From Polyangiaceae bacterium (lineage in GTDB: Bacteria; Myxococcota_A; Polyangia; Polyangiales; Polyangiaceae): a DNA stretch of 64,000 nucleotides. Made by a program: the position numbers and the translations under genes. Positions 45,784 to 55,500 of the stretch are shown here, in pieces. Under the pieces are notes generated by a model. The model was not told where the DNA came from and made no database searches. It saw only the letters and a list, made by a program, of their open reading frames with translations. Positions within the stretch are counted from its first letter, which is position 1; each line of letters opens with the position of its first letter. Where the stretch lies: contig JAKLKA010000008.1 in assembly GCA_023150915.1 (NCBI GenBank), forward strand, positions 38,092-102,091, given 5' to 3'.

Positions 45784-46962
45784 GTGGACCCGATCTACCA
45801 GAGCGCCGTCAATCGCGACGTCCCCCCAGCGCGGGTCGGAGAGTTCGCGCCGCTGTGCATCGGGCCACTCCGCGTCTGGCCGCCGGTGGTGCTCGCGCCC
45901 ATGGCGGGCGTCACCAACTTCCCCTTCCGCGCGCTGTGCCGCCGCTTCGGCGCGGGCCTGTACGTCAGCGAGATGATCACGGCCCGCCCCCTGGTCGAGG
46001 GACGAGGCAAGACACTCAAGCTTGCCGATTTCGGGCCGGGCGAGCATCCGCGAAGCCTGCAGCTGTACGGGGTGGACCCGTACTACGTGGGTGAAGCCGT
46101 GAAGCGCTTGGTGGGCGAAGGGCGCGTCGATCACATCGACATGAACTTCGGTTGTCCCGTGCGCAAGGTCACGCGAAAGGGCGGTGGCGCGGCCATCCCC
46201 GTGAAGCCGAACCTGCTGCGTCGCATCGTCGAAGCCGCAGTGCAGGGCGCGGGGCAGGTTCCCGTGACCATCAAGTTCCGCATGGGGATCCACGATGGGC
46301 TGCTGACGTATCTGGATGCCGGTCGCGTGGGGCAAGAAGCGGGCTGCGCGGCGGTCGGCCTGCACGCGCGGACCGCAGCACAGCTCTACGACGGTGCGGC
46401 GCGCTGGGAGGCAATCGCCGAGCTCAAGAGCCGCCTCAGCATTCCGGTGCTGGGCAACGGCGACGTCTGGGAAGCCGAGGACGCGCTCCGCATGATGCGA
46501 ACCACCGGCTGCGACGGGGTGATCGTCGGTCGCGGTTGCCTGGGCCGGCCGTGGTTGTTCCGCGACCTCGCGGCGGTGTTCGACGGTCGTAGGCCGGGCA
46601 ATCCGCCCGACCTGGGCGAGGTCATCGACGTGATGCTCGAGCACGCGCGCTTGCTCTCGGACTGGATCGGCGAGGGCCCCGCGATGCGCGCCTTCCGGCG
46701 CCACACCAGCTGGTACACCAAGGGCTTCCGCGGCAGCGCCGAGCTCCGCCAGCGCTTGATGAAGGTCGCCACGCTGGCCGATCTGACGACGATCGTGACG
46801 ACCGTGGATCGGGCGCAGCCCTTCCCGCCGTCGGCGATGCGCGTTCCCCGGGGGAAGGCCTCGGGGACCCAGGACGTCAGCCTTCCGGAGGGGTACTTGG
46901 ACGACCTGACCGACGCGACCCCCCCTTCGGCCGACGCCGAAGACGCCTTCGAAGGGGGCTGA
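45784..46962 (+). CDS. dusB: tRNA-dihydrouridine synthase
   Basis: This 392-aa flavoenzyme reduces uridines in tRNA to dihydrouridine. It has the family start VLAPMAGVTNFPFRALCRRFG, then SEMITAR, the HIDMNFGCPVRKV motif and the GNGDVW and GVIVGRGCLGRPW motifs that bind FMN phosphate. The start is GTG at 45784. The C-terminus is about 50 residues longer than usual and acidic. It follows three unknown genes on the same strand. The B type is the best guess from the motifs. Confidence 0.93.
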   Translation: MDPIYQSAVNRDVPPARVGEFAPLCIGPLRVWPPVVLAPMAGVTNFPFRALCRRFGAGLYVSEMITARPLVEGRGKTLKLADFGPGEHPRSLQLYGVDPYYVGEAVKRLVGEGRVDHIDMNFGCPVRKVTRKGGGAAIPVKPNLLRRIVEAAVQGAGQVPVTIKFRMGIHDGLLTYLDAGRVGQEAGCAAVGLHARTAAQLYDGAARWEAIAELKSRLSIPVLGNGDVWEAEDALRMMRTTGCDGVIVGRGCLGRPWLFRDLAAVFDGRRPGNPPDLGEVIDVMLEHARLLSDWIGEGPAMRAFRRHTSWYTKGFRGSAELRQRLMKVATLADLTTIVTTVDRAQPFPPSAMRVPRGKASGTQDVSLPEGYLDDLTDATPPSADAEDAFEGG

Positions 46963-47021
46963 GCCAGGTTGTCCTGGCCCCGCCGCTCCGCTCGGGTAGA
47001 CTGGCCTCCGAGGCTCGAGCC

Positions 47022-47537
47022 GTGCGCGCACTGAAGATCCTGACCTCGTTCGTCTCGTGGCGGTGGACGCCCTGCGTTGCGCTGATCGGCTCATCGCTGC
47101 TGTACGTGCTGATCGTGGTGCTCGTGACGCCGAAGTCGCTCTCGTTCGGCGGCCCGCCATCCAAGGCGGTCAACGTCATCGAAGGCCCCGAGCCGACCAA
47201 CGCCATGACTCCCTCGCGGGGTGCGACCCGGCGTGAGCCAGCCGCCACGCGAGAGGCCCCGGCCATGGTGCCCGCTTCGCCCCCGCCCCCCACGCCAGTG
47301 GCTCCGCCACCCCCGCCACCCTCACCGGCCGACGAGCCGCGGCGCGTCGAGCCCGCTCCCCCTCCTCCACCCGCACCGCATGCGGCAGAGCCCGGCGAAC
47401 CGGACGAAGAGCCCCACGCCGCTCCGCCGCCGCCCATCACCGCGAGGGACCGCTCGCTGGCGGCCCCGCTGCGAATGATGCCGCAACTCACAGCGAATCC
47501 GAACGCGGTGGCGCCCCCGCCGCCGGCTTCGGACTGA
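47022..47537 (+). CDS. Single-span membrane protein with long Pro-rich tail
   Basis: This 171-aa protein starts at GTG 47022. One transmembrane helix near residues 15-36 (PCVALIGSSLLYVLIVVLV) is followed by about 130 residues dominated by Pro, Ala and Glu. It may span the periplasm like a TonB-type linker, but the C-terminal TonB domain is missing. No family was recognised. A TAGACT about 20 bp before the start could be a -10 element. Confidence 0.68.
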   Translation: MRALKILTSFVSWRWTPCVALIGSSLLYVLIVVLVTPKSLSFGGPPSKAVNVIEGPEPTNAMTPSRGATRREPAATREAPAMVPASPPPPTPVAPPPPPPSPADEPRRVEPAPPPPPAPHAAEPGEPDEEPHAAPPPPITARDRSLAAPLRMMPQLTANPNAVAPPPPASD

Positions 47538-47540
47538 AGC

Positions 47541-47897
47541 TCAATCGTCACGCAGGCGCTCGAGCGCACGCCGGTCGGCCTTGGTCGGGCGCCCGGCGCC
47601 GCGGTCGCGCGCGCCGATGCGCGGCTCGCGTGGCGGCGGCGGCGGCGAGTGATCGGCGTAGAGCGCACGCGCGTCAGCGGGCGAGAGGCGTTTCTCGGCC
47701 AGCGCCACCACCTCGAGCACCACCGGTCCGCGAGGTGCCAGGGCGGAAATGCTGTCCCCCACTCGCACCGGGTGGCTGGCACGAACCGCCGCCCCGTTGA
47801 GCCGCACGTGACCGCCGACGCAGGCATCGGTGGCCTGGGTGCGTGATTGGAAGATCCGGGCGGCGCACAGCCAGCGGTCGATGCGAACCGTCTCCAC
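47541..47897 (-). CDS. hslR: S4-domain RNA-binding protein (Hsp15 type)
   Basis: This 118-aa protein has an N-terminal S4 domain (VRIDRWLCAARIFQSRTQA, then GGHVRLNGAAVRASHPVRVGD). Heat-shock protein 15 binds stalled 50S subunits carrying nascent chain-tRNA and helps recycling. A Pro-rich stretch and a basic end (RPTKADRRALERL) match the family. It is convergent with the Pro-rich membrane-protein gene (3-bp gap) and divergent from the signalling block at 47985. Confidence 0.92.
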   Translation of the reverse strand: METVRIDRWLCAARIFQSRTQATDACVGGHVRLNGAAVRASHPVRVGDSISALAPRGPVVLEVVALAEKRLSPADARALYADHSPPPPPREPRIGARDRGAGRPTKADRRALERLRDD

Positions 47898-47984
47898 GCG
47901 CCGATTCTACACCGATGTTGGCCCAGCGCAGGGCCAGCGCGCGACAATTTCCACGGCGCCGATCCGTCGCCAAAGGAGCCCGCC

Positions 47985-48698
47985 GTGGTGGTCACGCAAT
48001 CCGAAAAAGCAGCACGCCCAAGTCGCCCGCCTCCCCTTTGGTTCGTCACCAACGGGGAGCTCACGGTGGGTCCGGTCAGGACCGACCTCTTGCAGCGCGG
48101 GGTGTTCCACGGTCGCATCCCCGAGGACTGCCTGGTGCGGGAGCTCACCTGGCGTACCTGGCGCCGCCTCGATCAGATCCGGGAAGTCCGGGCGGTGCGA
48201 CGCCAGCCCGGCACCGACGCCTTGCTCGCTCAGGCTGCGCCGAGCCACGCCACCCTGGTCACCGAGCTCGGCGCGGCTCGAGACGCAGCCGAGGTGCTGT
48301 CCCTGGCGCTTCACGCCTGCATCGAGACCACCGGCGCCAGCTTCGGCGTGGTGCACCGCGCGCTCGATGGCCACCGGCCCATCACGACCTGCGTGCGCGG
48401 CGTCGGAATGCTGGGTCGGCTCGGGGCGCCGCTGGGAGAGGACGCCGCGGTGCGGCTGGCACGCCTGGGTGGGCTGATCGTGGCACCGCCCAGCGCCGGC
48501 GAGGCCGAACGCGCCGTCGCCACCCGGCTGGGAGCTGCTCCCGACCTCGGGGGCGTGGCGATGGTGCCGGTGACGATCGGTCCGAGCTTGATGGCCATCA
48601 TCGAGCTCGGCCGGGTCGGACACGCCTTCCGCTCGAGCGACGTCACCGCCCTCGAGCAGATCGCCTCGGCCGCCGCACTGGTGATTTACGGGTTCTGA
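47985..48698 (+). CDS. GYF-like plus GAF-like domain protein
   Basis: This 237-aa protein is placed at GTG 47985 because AAAGGAG lies 6 nt upstream; longer frames overlap hslR. Residues about 18-65 resemble a GYF_2 / DUF4339 module (WFVTNGELTVGPVRTD). Residues about 80-235 resemble a GAF sensory domain, with LGAARDAAEVLSLALHAC and an end of ALEQIASAAALVIYGF. It lies 51 bp before a large kinase gene, so it may be a sensor or adapter for it. Both domain calls are by resemblance only. Confidence 0.8.
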   Translation: MVVTQSEKAARPSRPPPLWFVTNGELTVGPVRTDLLQRGVFHGRIPEDCLVRELTWRTWRRLDQIREVRAVRRQPGTDALLAQAAPSHATLVTELGAARDAAEVLSLALHACIETTGASFGVVHRALDGHRPITTCVRGVGMLGRLGAPLGEDAAVRLARLGGLIVAPPSAGEAERAVATRLGAAPDLGGVAMVPVTIGPSLMAIIELGRVGHAFRSSDVTALEQIASAAALVIYGF

Positions 48699-48749
48699 CG
48701 GCGCCCGCTGGCGGCCCGGCCTGGGCGCGCCTAAGCACGTACGCTGACC

Positions 48750-51700
48750 TTGAAGATCGGCGATGTGATCGCGTCCCGGTTCGAGCTGCTGGCCTTCGTC
48801 GGAGAGGGCGGCATGGGAGCGGTGTATCGCGCCCAGGACCGCCAGAGCGGAGAATCGGTGGCGCTCAAGCACGTGCTGCTCGGGCGAGACGGAGAGCAGC
48901 AGTTCTACCGCGAGGCCCGCGCCCTCTCGGGCTTGGACCACCCGGCCATCGTCCGCTATGTCGCCCACGGAAGCATTGCTCCGGGTGAGCACTACTTGGC
49001 CATGGAGTGGCTCGAGGGCGAGACGCTGCGCGCGCGGCTCGACCGCGCCGCCTTGACGCTGGAAGAAACCATCGACTTGACTCGCCGCGCCGCCGGCGCG
49101 CTGGCGCACGCTCATGCCCGCGGCATCGTGCACTGCGATCTGTCGCCGGGAAACCTGCTGCTCGTTCACGGCGACCCCGGGCAGCTGAAGCTGCTCGACT
49201 TCGGACTCTCGCGCCATCGGGGCGACCGCACCGAGACCACCATCGAGCTGCAGGGCCCCGCCGGGACCATGGGGTACATGGCACCCGAGCAAGCGCGCGG
49301 CGCCATCGACGTGGACGGTCGTGCAGACCTGTTCTCGCTCGGAGCGATCGTGTTCGAGTGCATCGCCGGCCGCCCGGCATTCGGCGCCGACACCCCGCTG
49401 GCGGTGCTGGCGAAGATCGTGGTGGCCGGCGCCCCGTCGCTCGCCGAGCTCGCGCCCGGTGCGCCCCCGCTGGTGGAACAGCTGGTGGGGCAGCTGCTGG
49501 CGAAAGACCCGAGCGATCGCCCGGCGTCCGCCGACCAGGTGCTGGAAGCCCTCAGCGCCGTTGGCGGCTCGAGACCCACCCTGCGCGCGCCCCTGCCCGG
49601 GGACACCGCCGCCATCACCGAGCGCGAGCGCGAGCTGGTCAGCGTGATCTTGGCGCGCATGCCCAGGGCAAACCCCACGCTGAAATCGCGCGTGGCCGAG
49701 ATCGCGGCGCGCACCCAGCTGCGCGCCGAGGCGCTCGCGGACGGATCGTTCGTGCTGACTTCTGCGGGGACGGGCGCAGCCACCGATCAGGTGGCGCGCG
49801 CCGCCATCGCAGCGCTGGACCTGATGTCGTCCGAGCGCACGCTCTCGCTGGGCGTGGCGACGGGCTGGGCGACGCTGGTCGGCGGTCTGGCCGAGGGCGA
49901 CGTGGTCGAGCGGGCCGCGCAGCTCTCGAGCTCTGCGGGGGTGATTGCCATCGACGACGTCACCCGCGGGCTCTTGCCCACCCGTTTCGAGGTCGCGGGG
50001 ACGCGCGGTCACTTCGGGCTGGTGGCCGTCGGCCAGGGCGAACAGCCGGCGCGGCGGCTGCTGGGGCGGGTGACACCGTGTGTCGGCCGTGATCGCGAGC
50101 TTCGCACGCTGCACGCGGTCATCGACGAGAGCATCTCGGCCCCGGCCTCGCAGGTGGTGCTGGTCACCGGCGCCGCGGGCGCGGGCAAGAGCCGGGTGCG
50201 CTACGAGCTGATCCGCGAGCTGGGCGCACAGAAGCCCGGGCTGGCCATCTGGCTCGGACGCGGAGACCCGCTGCGGGCGGGCGCCCCGTTCGACATCTTG
50301 GCGCGTGCGCTGCGCCAAGCGCTGGCGCTCGCGGACGGTGAGCCGCTGGAAATCCGGCTGGGGAAGCTCGCCGAACACGTGGCGCGGCTGGGTGCCGGGA
50401 ACGAAGGCCCACGCATCGCCGAGTTCTTGGGCGAGCTCTTGGGTACGCCATTTCCAGAGTCGGTGGCGCTCAGCGCCGCACGAGACGACGCCCTGCTCAT
50501 GGGCGACCAACTGCGGCGCGCGGTCGAGGACTTCGTCGCGCTCGAGTGTCGCCGTCAGCCGGTTCTGCTGGTGCTCGAGGACTTCCAATGGGGCGACGCC
50601 GCCAGCGTGAAGCTGCTCGACGGCGCCCTGCGCAATCTGCCCGAGCTGCCCTGGACGGTGCTGGCCGTGGCGCGCCCCGACGTGCACGAGACCTTCCCGG
50701 GCTTGTGGCTCGACCGCAACGTGCAAGAGGTGCGCATCGGCGCACTGACACGGAAGGCGGCCGAGCGTTTGGTCCGCGAGACGCTGGAGGGGGTCGACGA
50801 CCGGACCGTGGCCGAGCTCACCGGGCGAGCGGCAGGCAACGCATTCTATCTCGAGGAGTTGATCCGAGCTCGAGTCGAAGGCCGGCGCGATGCGCCTGCC
50901 GACACCGTTCTGGGGATGGTGAAAGAGCGCATCGAGGGCATGGAGCCCGAAGCGCGGCGGATCCTGCGGGCAGCGAGCATCTTTGGGCAGTCGTTCACGA
51001 CCAGCGGGATCATGTCCCTGGTCGGCGGTGAGACCGTGGCCAACGAGATCGGCGAGTGGCTCGCGACCCTCGAGCAACGTGAGGTCGTGACCCGCCGCGG
51101 CGAGCACGGCCCGGGAGACGTCGAATTCACCTTCCGGCATGCACTGGTGCGCGATGCCGCCTACGCCATGCTCACCGACCACGACCGCGTGCTCGGCCAC
51201 CGCCTGGCCGCCGAGCACCTGGAGCAACGGGGCATGGGCGACGGGGCGATCTTGGCCGAGCACTTCGAGCGCGCGGGTGCGCCGGAGCGCGCGGCCCCTT
51301 TCTGGGCCGAATCTGCCAAAGCGGCGCTCGAGGCCGGAGACTTCGACGCGGCGCTCGGTCGCGCCGATCGCGGGCTCTGGTCGGGAGTGACCGGCAACGT
51401 GGCCGCCGGGCTCGAGCTGACGCGCGGTGAGGCACTTCGCCTCTCGGGCAAGGTCGCCGAGAGCCTGCCGGTGGTCGAGCGCGCGCTGTCCGGCTTCGAC
51501 CGGGGCAGTCTGGGCTGGTGCAACGCCGCCGCAGAGCGCGCGCTGATTCTGCAGCGGCTGGCGCGCAACCTGGAGCTGGTGCAAGCCGCAGACGAGCTGG
51601 AGCGGGTCACGCCGCAGGCGGGCGCCGCCGAAGCCCTGTCGCTGGCTCGGGTGCGCGCCGGGCTCGCGTTGCTCCGGATCGGAGAGCGGCCTCGCGCACG

Positions 51701-52574
51701 CTCGCTGGTCGAACGCGCCCAACAAGTCGCCAGCCTGATGGGTCCGGTCACGGCGGCCTTCGCTCACGGCTTCCGAGCCGTCGAGGCCCTGCTCGACGGC
51801 AACCCGGCGCTGTACCTGCGAGAGGCACGCTTGTCCTTCGCCCGCCACCGCGAGGTCGGCGACGTGCGCATGGCGCTGGAGCAAAGCATCAGCATCGGGA
51901 GCGTGCAGATGGAGCTCGGTGCCCACGCCGAATCGGAGCAGACGCTGCGTGAAGCCCTGGCCGACGCCGAGCGCCTGGGCCTGCCCCACGCCCTGGCTGG
52001 AGCGCAGCACAACCTGGGCCTCTCGCTGGCGCACCTGGGGCAGTTCGATGAGGCCGTTCGGCTCGAGCAGCGGGCTCTCGAGGCATTCCGCGATCGCGAC
52101 CAGCGCCTGGCCGGCGGAGCAGAGCTCGCCCTGGCGATGATTCACCTCCTGAGCGGCGACGCCGCGCGCGCCGACCAGGCAGCGTCGCGAGCGCTCGAGG
52201 TGCTCAGAACGGCAGCCCCGCCGCTGGTACCCGCCGCGCTGGCCACGCTGTCGCGCAGTCGGCTCTTGCTCGGTGACGTGCAAGGCGCACTTGCGGCGTC
52301 GACCGAGGCAGACCGCTGGCTCGCGACCCAAGGCAGCGTCGAGTTCGGGGAGCACGCCATCGTCCGCGCGCACGCCGAGGCGCTGGCCGCCAGCGGGCGC
52401 CAAGCAGAGGCCCGCGAAGTGGTCGCCAGAGCGCTCGCGGGGCTGAAGCGAGACGCCGACAAGCTGGGCGATGCAGCGCTGGCGCAAAGCTTCCTCGAAC
52501 GCGTGCCCGACAACATCCGCCTGCGGGCGCTGGCTCGCGAGTGGGGCGTCACCCAGCCCGAGCCCGAGGCATGA
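48750..52574 (+). CDS. Ser/Thr kinase fused to cyclase-like domain, AAA ATPase and TPR repeats (HCD catalytic loop)
   Basis: This 1274-aa cytoplasmic protein has a kinase domain in its first 270 residues, with GEGGMGAVYRA, the ALK lysine, LLDFGLSR and YMAPEQA. The catalytic loop reads HCDLSPGN, with Cys for the usual Arg. Then comes a degenerate class III cyclase-like domain (LGVATGWATLVGG). A P-loop NTPase (Walker A TGAAGAGKSR, near residue 472) and about 500 residues of TPR-like helices follow. The TTG start aligns with the ATG of the next gene, a paralogue. PknK-type fusions of this sort are thought to be sensors. Confidence 0.93.
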   Translation: MKIGDVIASRFELLAFVGEGGMGAVYRAQDRQSGESVALKHVLLGRDGEQQFYREARALSGLDHPAIVRYVAHGSIAPGEHYLAMEWLEGETLRARLDRAALTLEETIDLTRRAAGALAHAHARGIVHCDLSPGNLLLVHGDPGQLKLLDFGLSRHRGDRTETTIELQGPAGTMGYMAPEQARGAIDVDGRADLFSLGAIVFECIAGRPAFGADTPLAVLAKIVVAGAPSLAELAPGAPPLVEQLVGQLLAKDPSDRPASADQVLEALSAVGGSRPTLRAPLPGDTAAITERERELVSVILARMPRANPTLKSRVAEIAARTQLRAEALADGSFVLTSAGTGAATDQVARAAIAALDLMSSERTLSLGVATGWATLVGGLAEGDVVERAAQLSSSAGVIAIDDVTRGLLPTRFEVAGTRGHFGLVAVGQGEQPARRLLGRVTPCVGRDRELRTLHAVIDESISAPASQVVLVTGAAGAGKSRVRYELIRELGAQKPGLAIWLGRGDPLRAGAPFDILARALRQALALADGEPLEIRLGKLAEHVARLGAGNEGPRIAEFLGELLGTPFPESVALSAARDDALLMGDQLRRAVEDFVALECRRQPVLLVLEDFQWGDAASVKLLDGALRNLPELPWTVLAVARPDVHETFPGLWLDRNVQEVRIGALTRKAAERLVRETLEGVDDRTVAELTGRAAGNAFYLEELIRARVEGRRDAPADTVLGMVKERIEGMEPEARRILRAASIFGQSFTTSGIMSLVGGETVANEIGEWLATLEQREVVTRRGEHGPGDVEFTFRHALVRDAAYAMLTDHDRVLGHRLAAEHLEQRGMGDGAILAEHFERAGAPERAAPFWAESAKAALEAGDFDAALGRADRGLWSGVTGNVAAGLELTRGEALRLSGKVAESLPVVERALSGFDRGSLGWCNAAAERALILQRLARNLELVQAADELERVTPQAGAAEALSLARVRAGLALLRIGERPRARSLVERAQQVASLMGPVTAAFAHGFRAVEALLDGNPALYLREARLSFARHREVGDVRMALEQSISIGSVQMELGAHAESEQTLREALADAERLGLPHALAGAQHNLGLSLAHLGQFDEAVRLEQRALEAFRDRDQRLAGGAELALAMIHLLSGDAARADQAASRALEVLRTAAPPLVPAALATLSRSRLLLGDVQGALAASTEADRWLATQGSVEFGEHAIVRAHAEALAASGRQAEAREVVARALAGLKRDADKLGDAALAQSFLERVPDNIRLRALAREWGVTQPEPEA

Positions 52575-55500
52575 GGCCCGGCGATCGGGTCGGGGGGCGG
52601 TTCGAGATCCGGGGTCTGGCCGGGACCGGCGGGATGGGGCGCGTCTACCGTGCGCTGGACCGTGTGAGTGGAGCCGAGGTCGGCCTGAAGCTGCTGTCGA
52701 ACGGCCTGGCCCATGGTGCGCGCTTCCGCCGCGAGGCAGAGATCCTTGCCGTGCTCGACCACCCCCACGTGGTTCGCTATGTCACCCACGGCGATGGCAG
52801 CGACGGCGGCCCGGCCTATCTGGCGATGGAGTGGGCCGACGGGGTCACGCTGCGCGAGCATCTGCTCGGGCAACTACCGAATCTCGAGGAGAGCGTCGCG
52901 CTGGTCCGCCGAGTCGCCGACGCGCTCGGAGCGGCGCACCGTCTGGGAATCGTGCATCGGGACATCAAGCCCGAGAACTTGATCCTGGAGCACGGCCGCT
53001 TCGATCGCGTGAAGGTTCTGGACTTCGGCGTCGCGCTCGCGCACGGCGCGCCCGATCGCATGACACGCACCGGAACGCCCCTCGGGACCATCGGCTACAT
53101 GGCTCCTGAACAGGTTCGAGGCGAGTCGGACGTGGACGCCCGCGCCGATGTCTTCGCGCTCGGGGCCGTGCTCTTCGAATGTCTGGTGGGAGAGGCTCCC
53201 TTCCACGCGGCCGAGCCGCTGGCGGTGTTGGCCAAGATCGTGCTCGATGACGCTCCGAGCTGCCGGGCCCTCAGACCCGAGATCCCGGCCGCGCTCGACC
53301 GCCTGGTGCAGGCCATGCTCTCGCGCGACCGCGCGGGCCGCCCCCGAGACGGAAGCGCGGTGGCCGAGGGCCTCGGCCAATTCGACACCGGCAGCTCCGA
53401 CGCCCCGCAAGCCCCCAGCCTGCGGCCGCCGTCGCTCGGGCCCGACGAGCGCCTGCTCCACTGCTACGTGGTCGGCTGCGAGCTCGACGTCTCGGCGGAA
53501 CGAACGCTGGCGCTCGACGAGTTCGAGACGCACCGGGCGCGACGCGCGGAGCTGGTGCGCTCGCTGGGGGGGCACTTCGAGCCCCTGGGTCCCGGGGGGT
53601 TCGTGGCGTCGTTCACGGGCCGCGACGACCCCGGAGCGATCGCCGAGCGCTCGGGCCGGGCAGCGCTGGCGCTCGATGCGCCGGATCTGGGCCTGGCCGT
53701 GGTCGCCGCCAAGAGCAGCACGCGGGAGCGTCTGCCCATCGCGCAGGCGGTCGAGCGCGCCCTGGGGCTCATCACGCAGCACGGCTCGAGCCGGGTGCTG
53801 CTCGACGAGGCGCTGGCCGGGCTCCTGTCCGATCGCTTCGTGGTGAGGGATCGGGCGGGGGCACGGGTGCTCGAACGCGAACGCGCCGAGATCTGGGCCG
53901 GGCGCGCGCTCTTGGGCAAGGCCACGGGTTGCTTCGGCCGGCTGCGCGAGCTGGAAGCGCTGCGCGCCATCGCTGCCGAATGCCGTGATGAATCGGTGGC
54001 GCGGGCCTGTCTGGTCACGGGCCCCGCGGGGATCGGCAAGACCCGCATCGTGCGCGAGCTGGCTTCCGAGCTCGGGCGCCGAACGCCGTTCGTCGGCCGG
54101 GGCGACCCACTTTGGGCAGGCACTCCGCTGTCGTTGGTCGGCGACCTCTTGGGGCGCGCCTTCGGGCTCTCGCTGCCGGCCGCGGCCGACAATCAGCGCG
54201 CCCTACGGGATGCCGTCGCACGTGTCGTTCCCCCCGACGAGCTCGACCGAATCGCGGCTTTTCTGGCCGAGATCACCGGGTTTCCGCTACCCGACGACGC
54301 CCATCACGAGCTCGGCGCCGCACGCCTGGACTCGCTCTTGATGCGCGATCAGATGCGGCGCGCCTTCACCGATCTGGTGGTGCACCTCGCCCGAGAGCGC
54401 CCGTTGGTGCTCGTGCTCGACGACCTGCACTTCGGGGATCTCCCGTCGCTTCAGCTGATCGACGCCGCACTCGATCGCGCGAGCGAGCTTCCGTTGCTGG
54501 TGTTGGGCGTGGGTCGACCCGAGCTGCATGACGCCTTCCCCCGGCTCTGGCGAGAGCGTGGCGTCGCAGAGGTACGGGTCGGCCCACTCTCGGGCAAGGC
54601 TGCCCGAGAGCTCGTGGCCAGCGCGTTGCCGGGCGCCGACGAAGAGCAGGTGCAAACGTTGGTCGAGCGGGCGGGGGGCAACCCGCTGTTTCTGGAAGAG
54701 CTGATCCGGGCCCAGGTCGAACAGCGCAGCACGCTTCCCGTGAGTGTGGTCGCGATGGCGCGTGCGCGCCTCGACTCGATCGAGGCGGACGGACGCCGGG
54801 TCCTGCGCGCCGCCAGCATCTTTGGACTCCAATTCTGGCGCGGCGGGCTGGCGGCCCTGCTCGCCGACGAGCCTGCGTCGCGCATCGACGCCTGGTTGGC
54901 GGCGCTGGTGGCCCGCGAGCTGATCGTTCCCTCCCCTGGCAGCCGTTTCGCCAGCGAGCGACAGTACGCTTTTTGTCATGATCTGCTGCGTGAGGCCGCG
55001 CACTCGATGCTGACCGGCGAAGATCGGGCGCTGGGGCACAAGCTGGCGGCGGCCTGGCTCGAGACGGTGGGCGAGCGCGACGCGAGGCTGCTGGCCGAGC
55101 ACCACGAGCGAGGCGGCTCGCGCGAGAGCGCCGTCCCGTGGTGGGAGCGCGCCGCCGCCGCCGCGCTGGAAGCCAACGACTTTCTCACGGCGAGAGCCTT
55201 CGTGGATCGCGGCAGGCAGGCCGGGGCCCAGGGGGAGCGGCTCGGCGCGCTGCTGCTGACCGAAGCCGAGGCGCTGCGCTGGGGCGGCGAGCTCGAGCTC
55301 GCCTTGAAGTCACTCGACGCGGGGCTCGAGCGGGTCGTTGCCGGCGGCCTTCGCTGGTGCCACGGTCTGGCCGATCGGGCGCTTCTGGCGCAGCGCCTGG
55401 GAAGGCCGGACGAGCTGACCGCCATCGGGCGGACGCTGCTGGCACGCTCGGTCCGCGACGATCCCAGCGATGCGCTGGCCTTTGCCCTGGTACGCGCCGC

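Noticed and set aside
47907..52487. A 1526-codon open frame on the minus strand
   Set aside because: It is opposite the GAF-like and first TPR kinase genes, whose motifs are unmistakable; the product looks like a codon-bias shadow.
52541..52570. Upstream in-frame start for the second TPR kinase
   Set aside because: The added ten residues lie within the end of the first kinase gene; the ATG at 52571 forms the ATGA overlap and matches the paralogue start.
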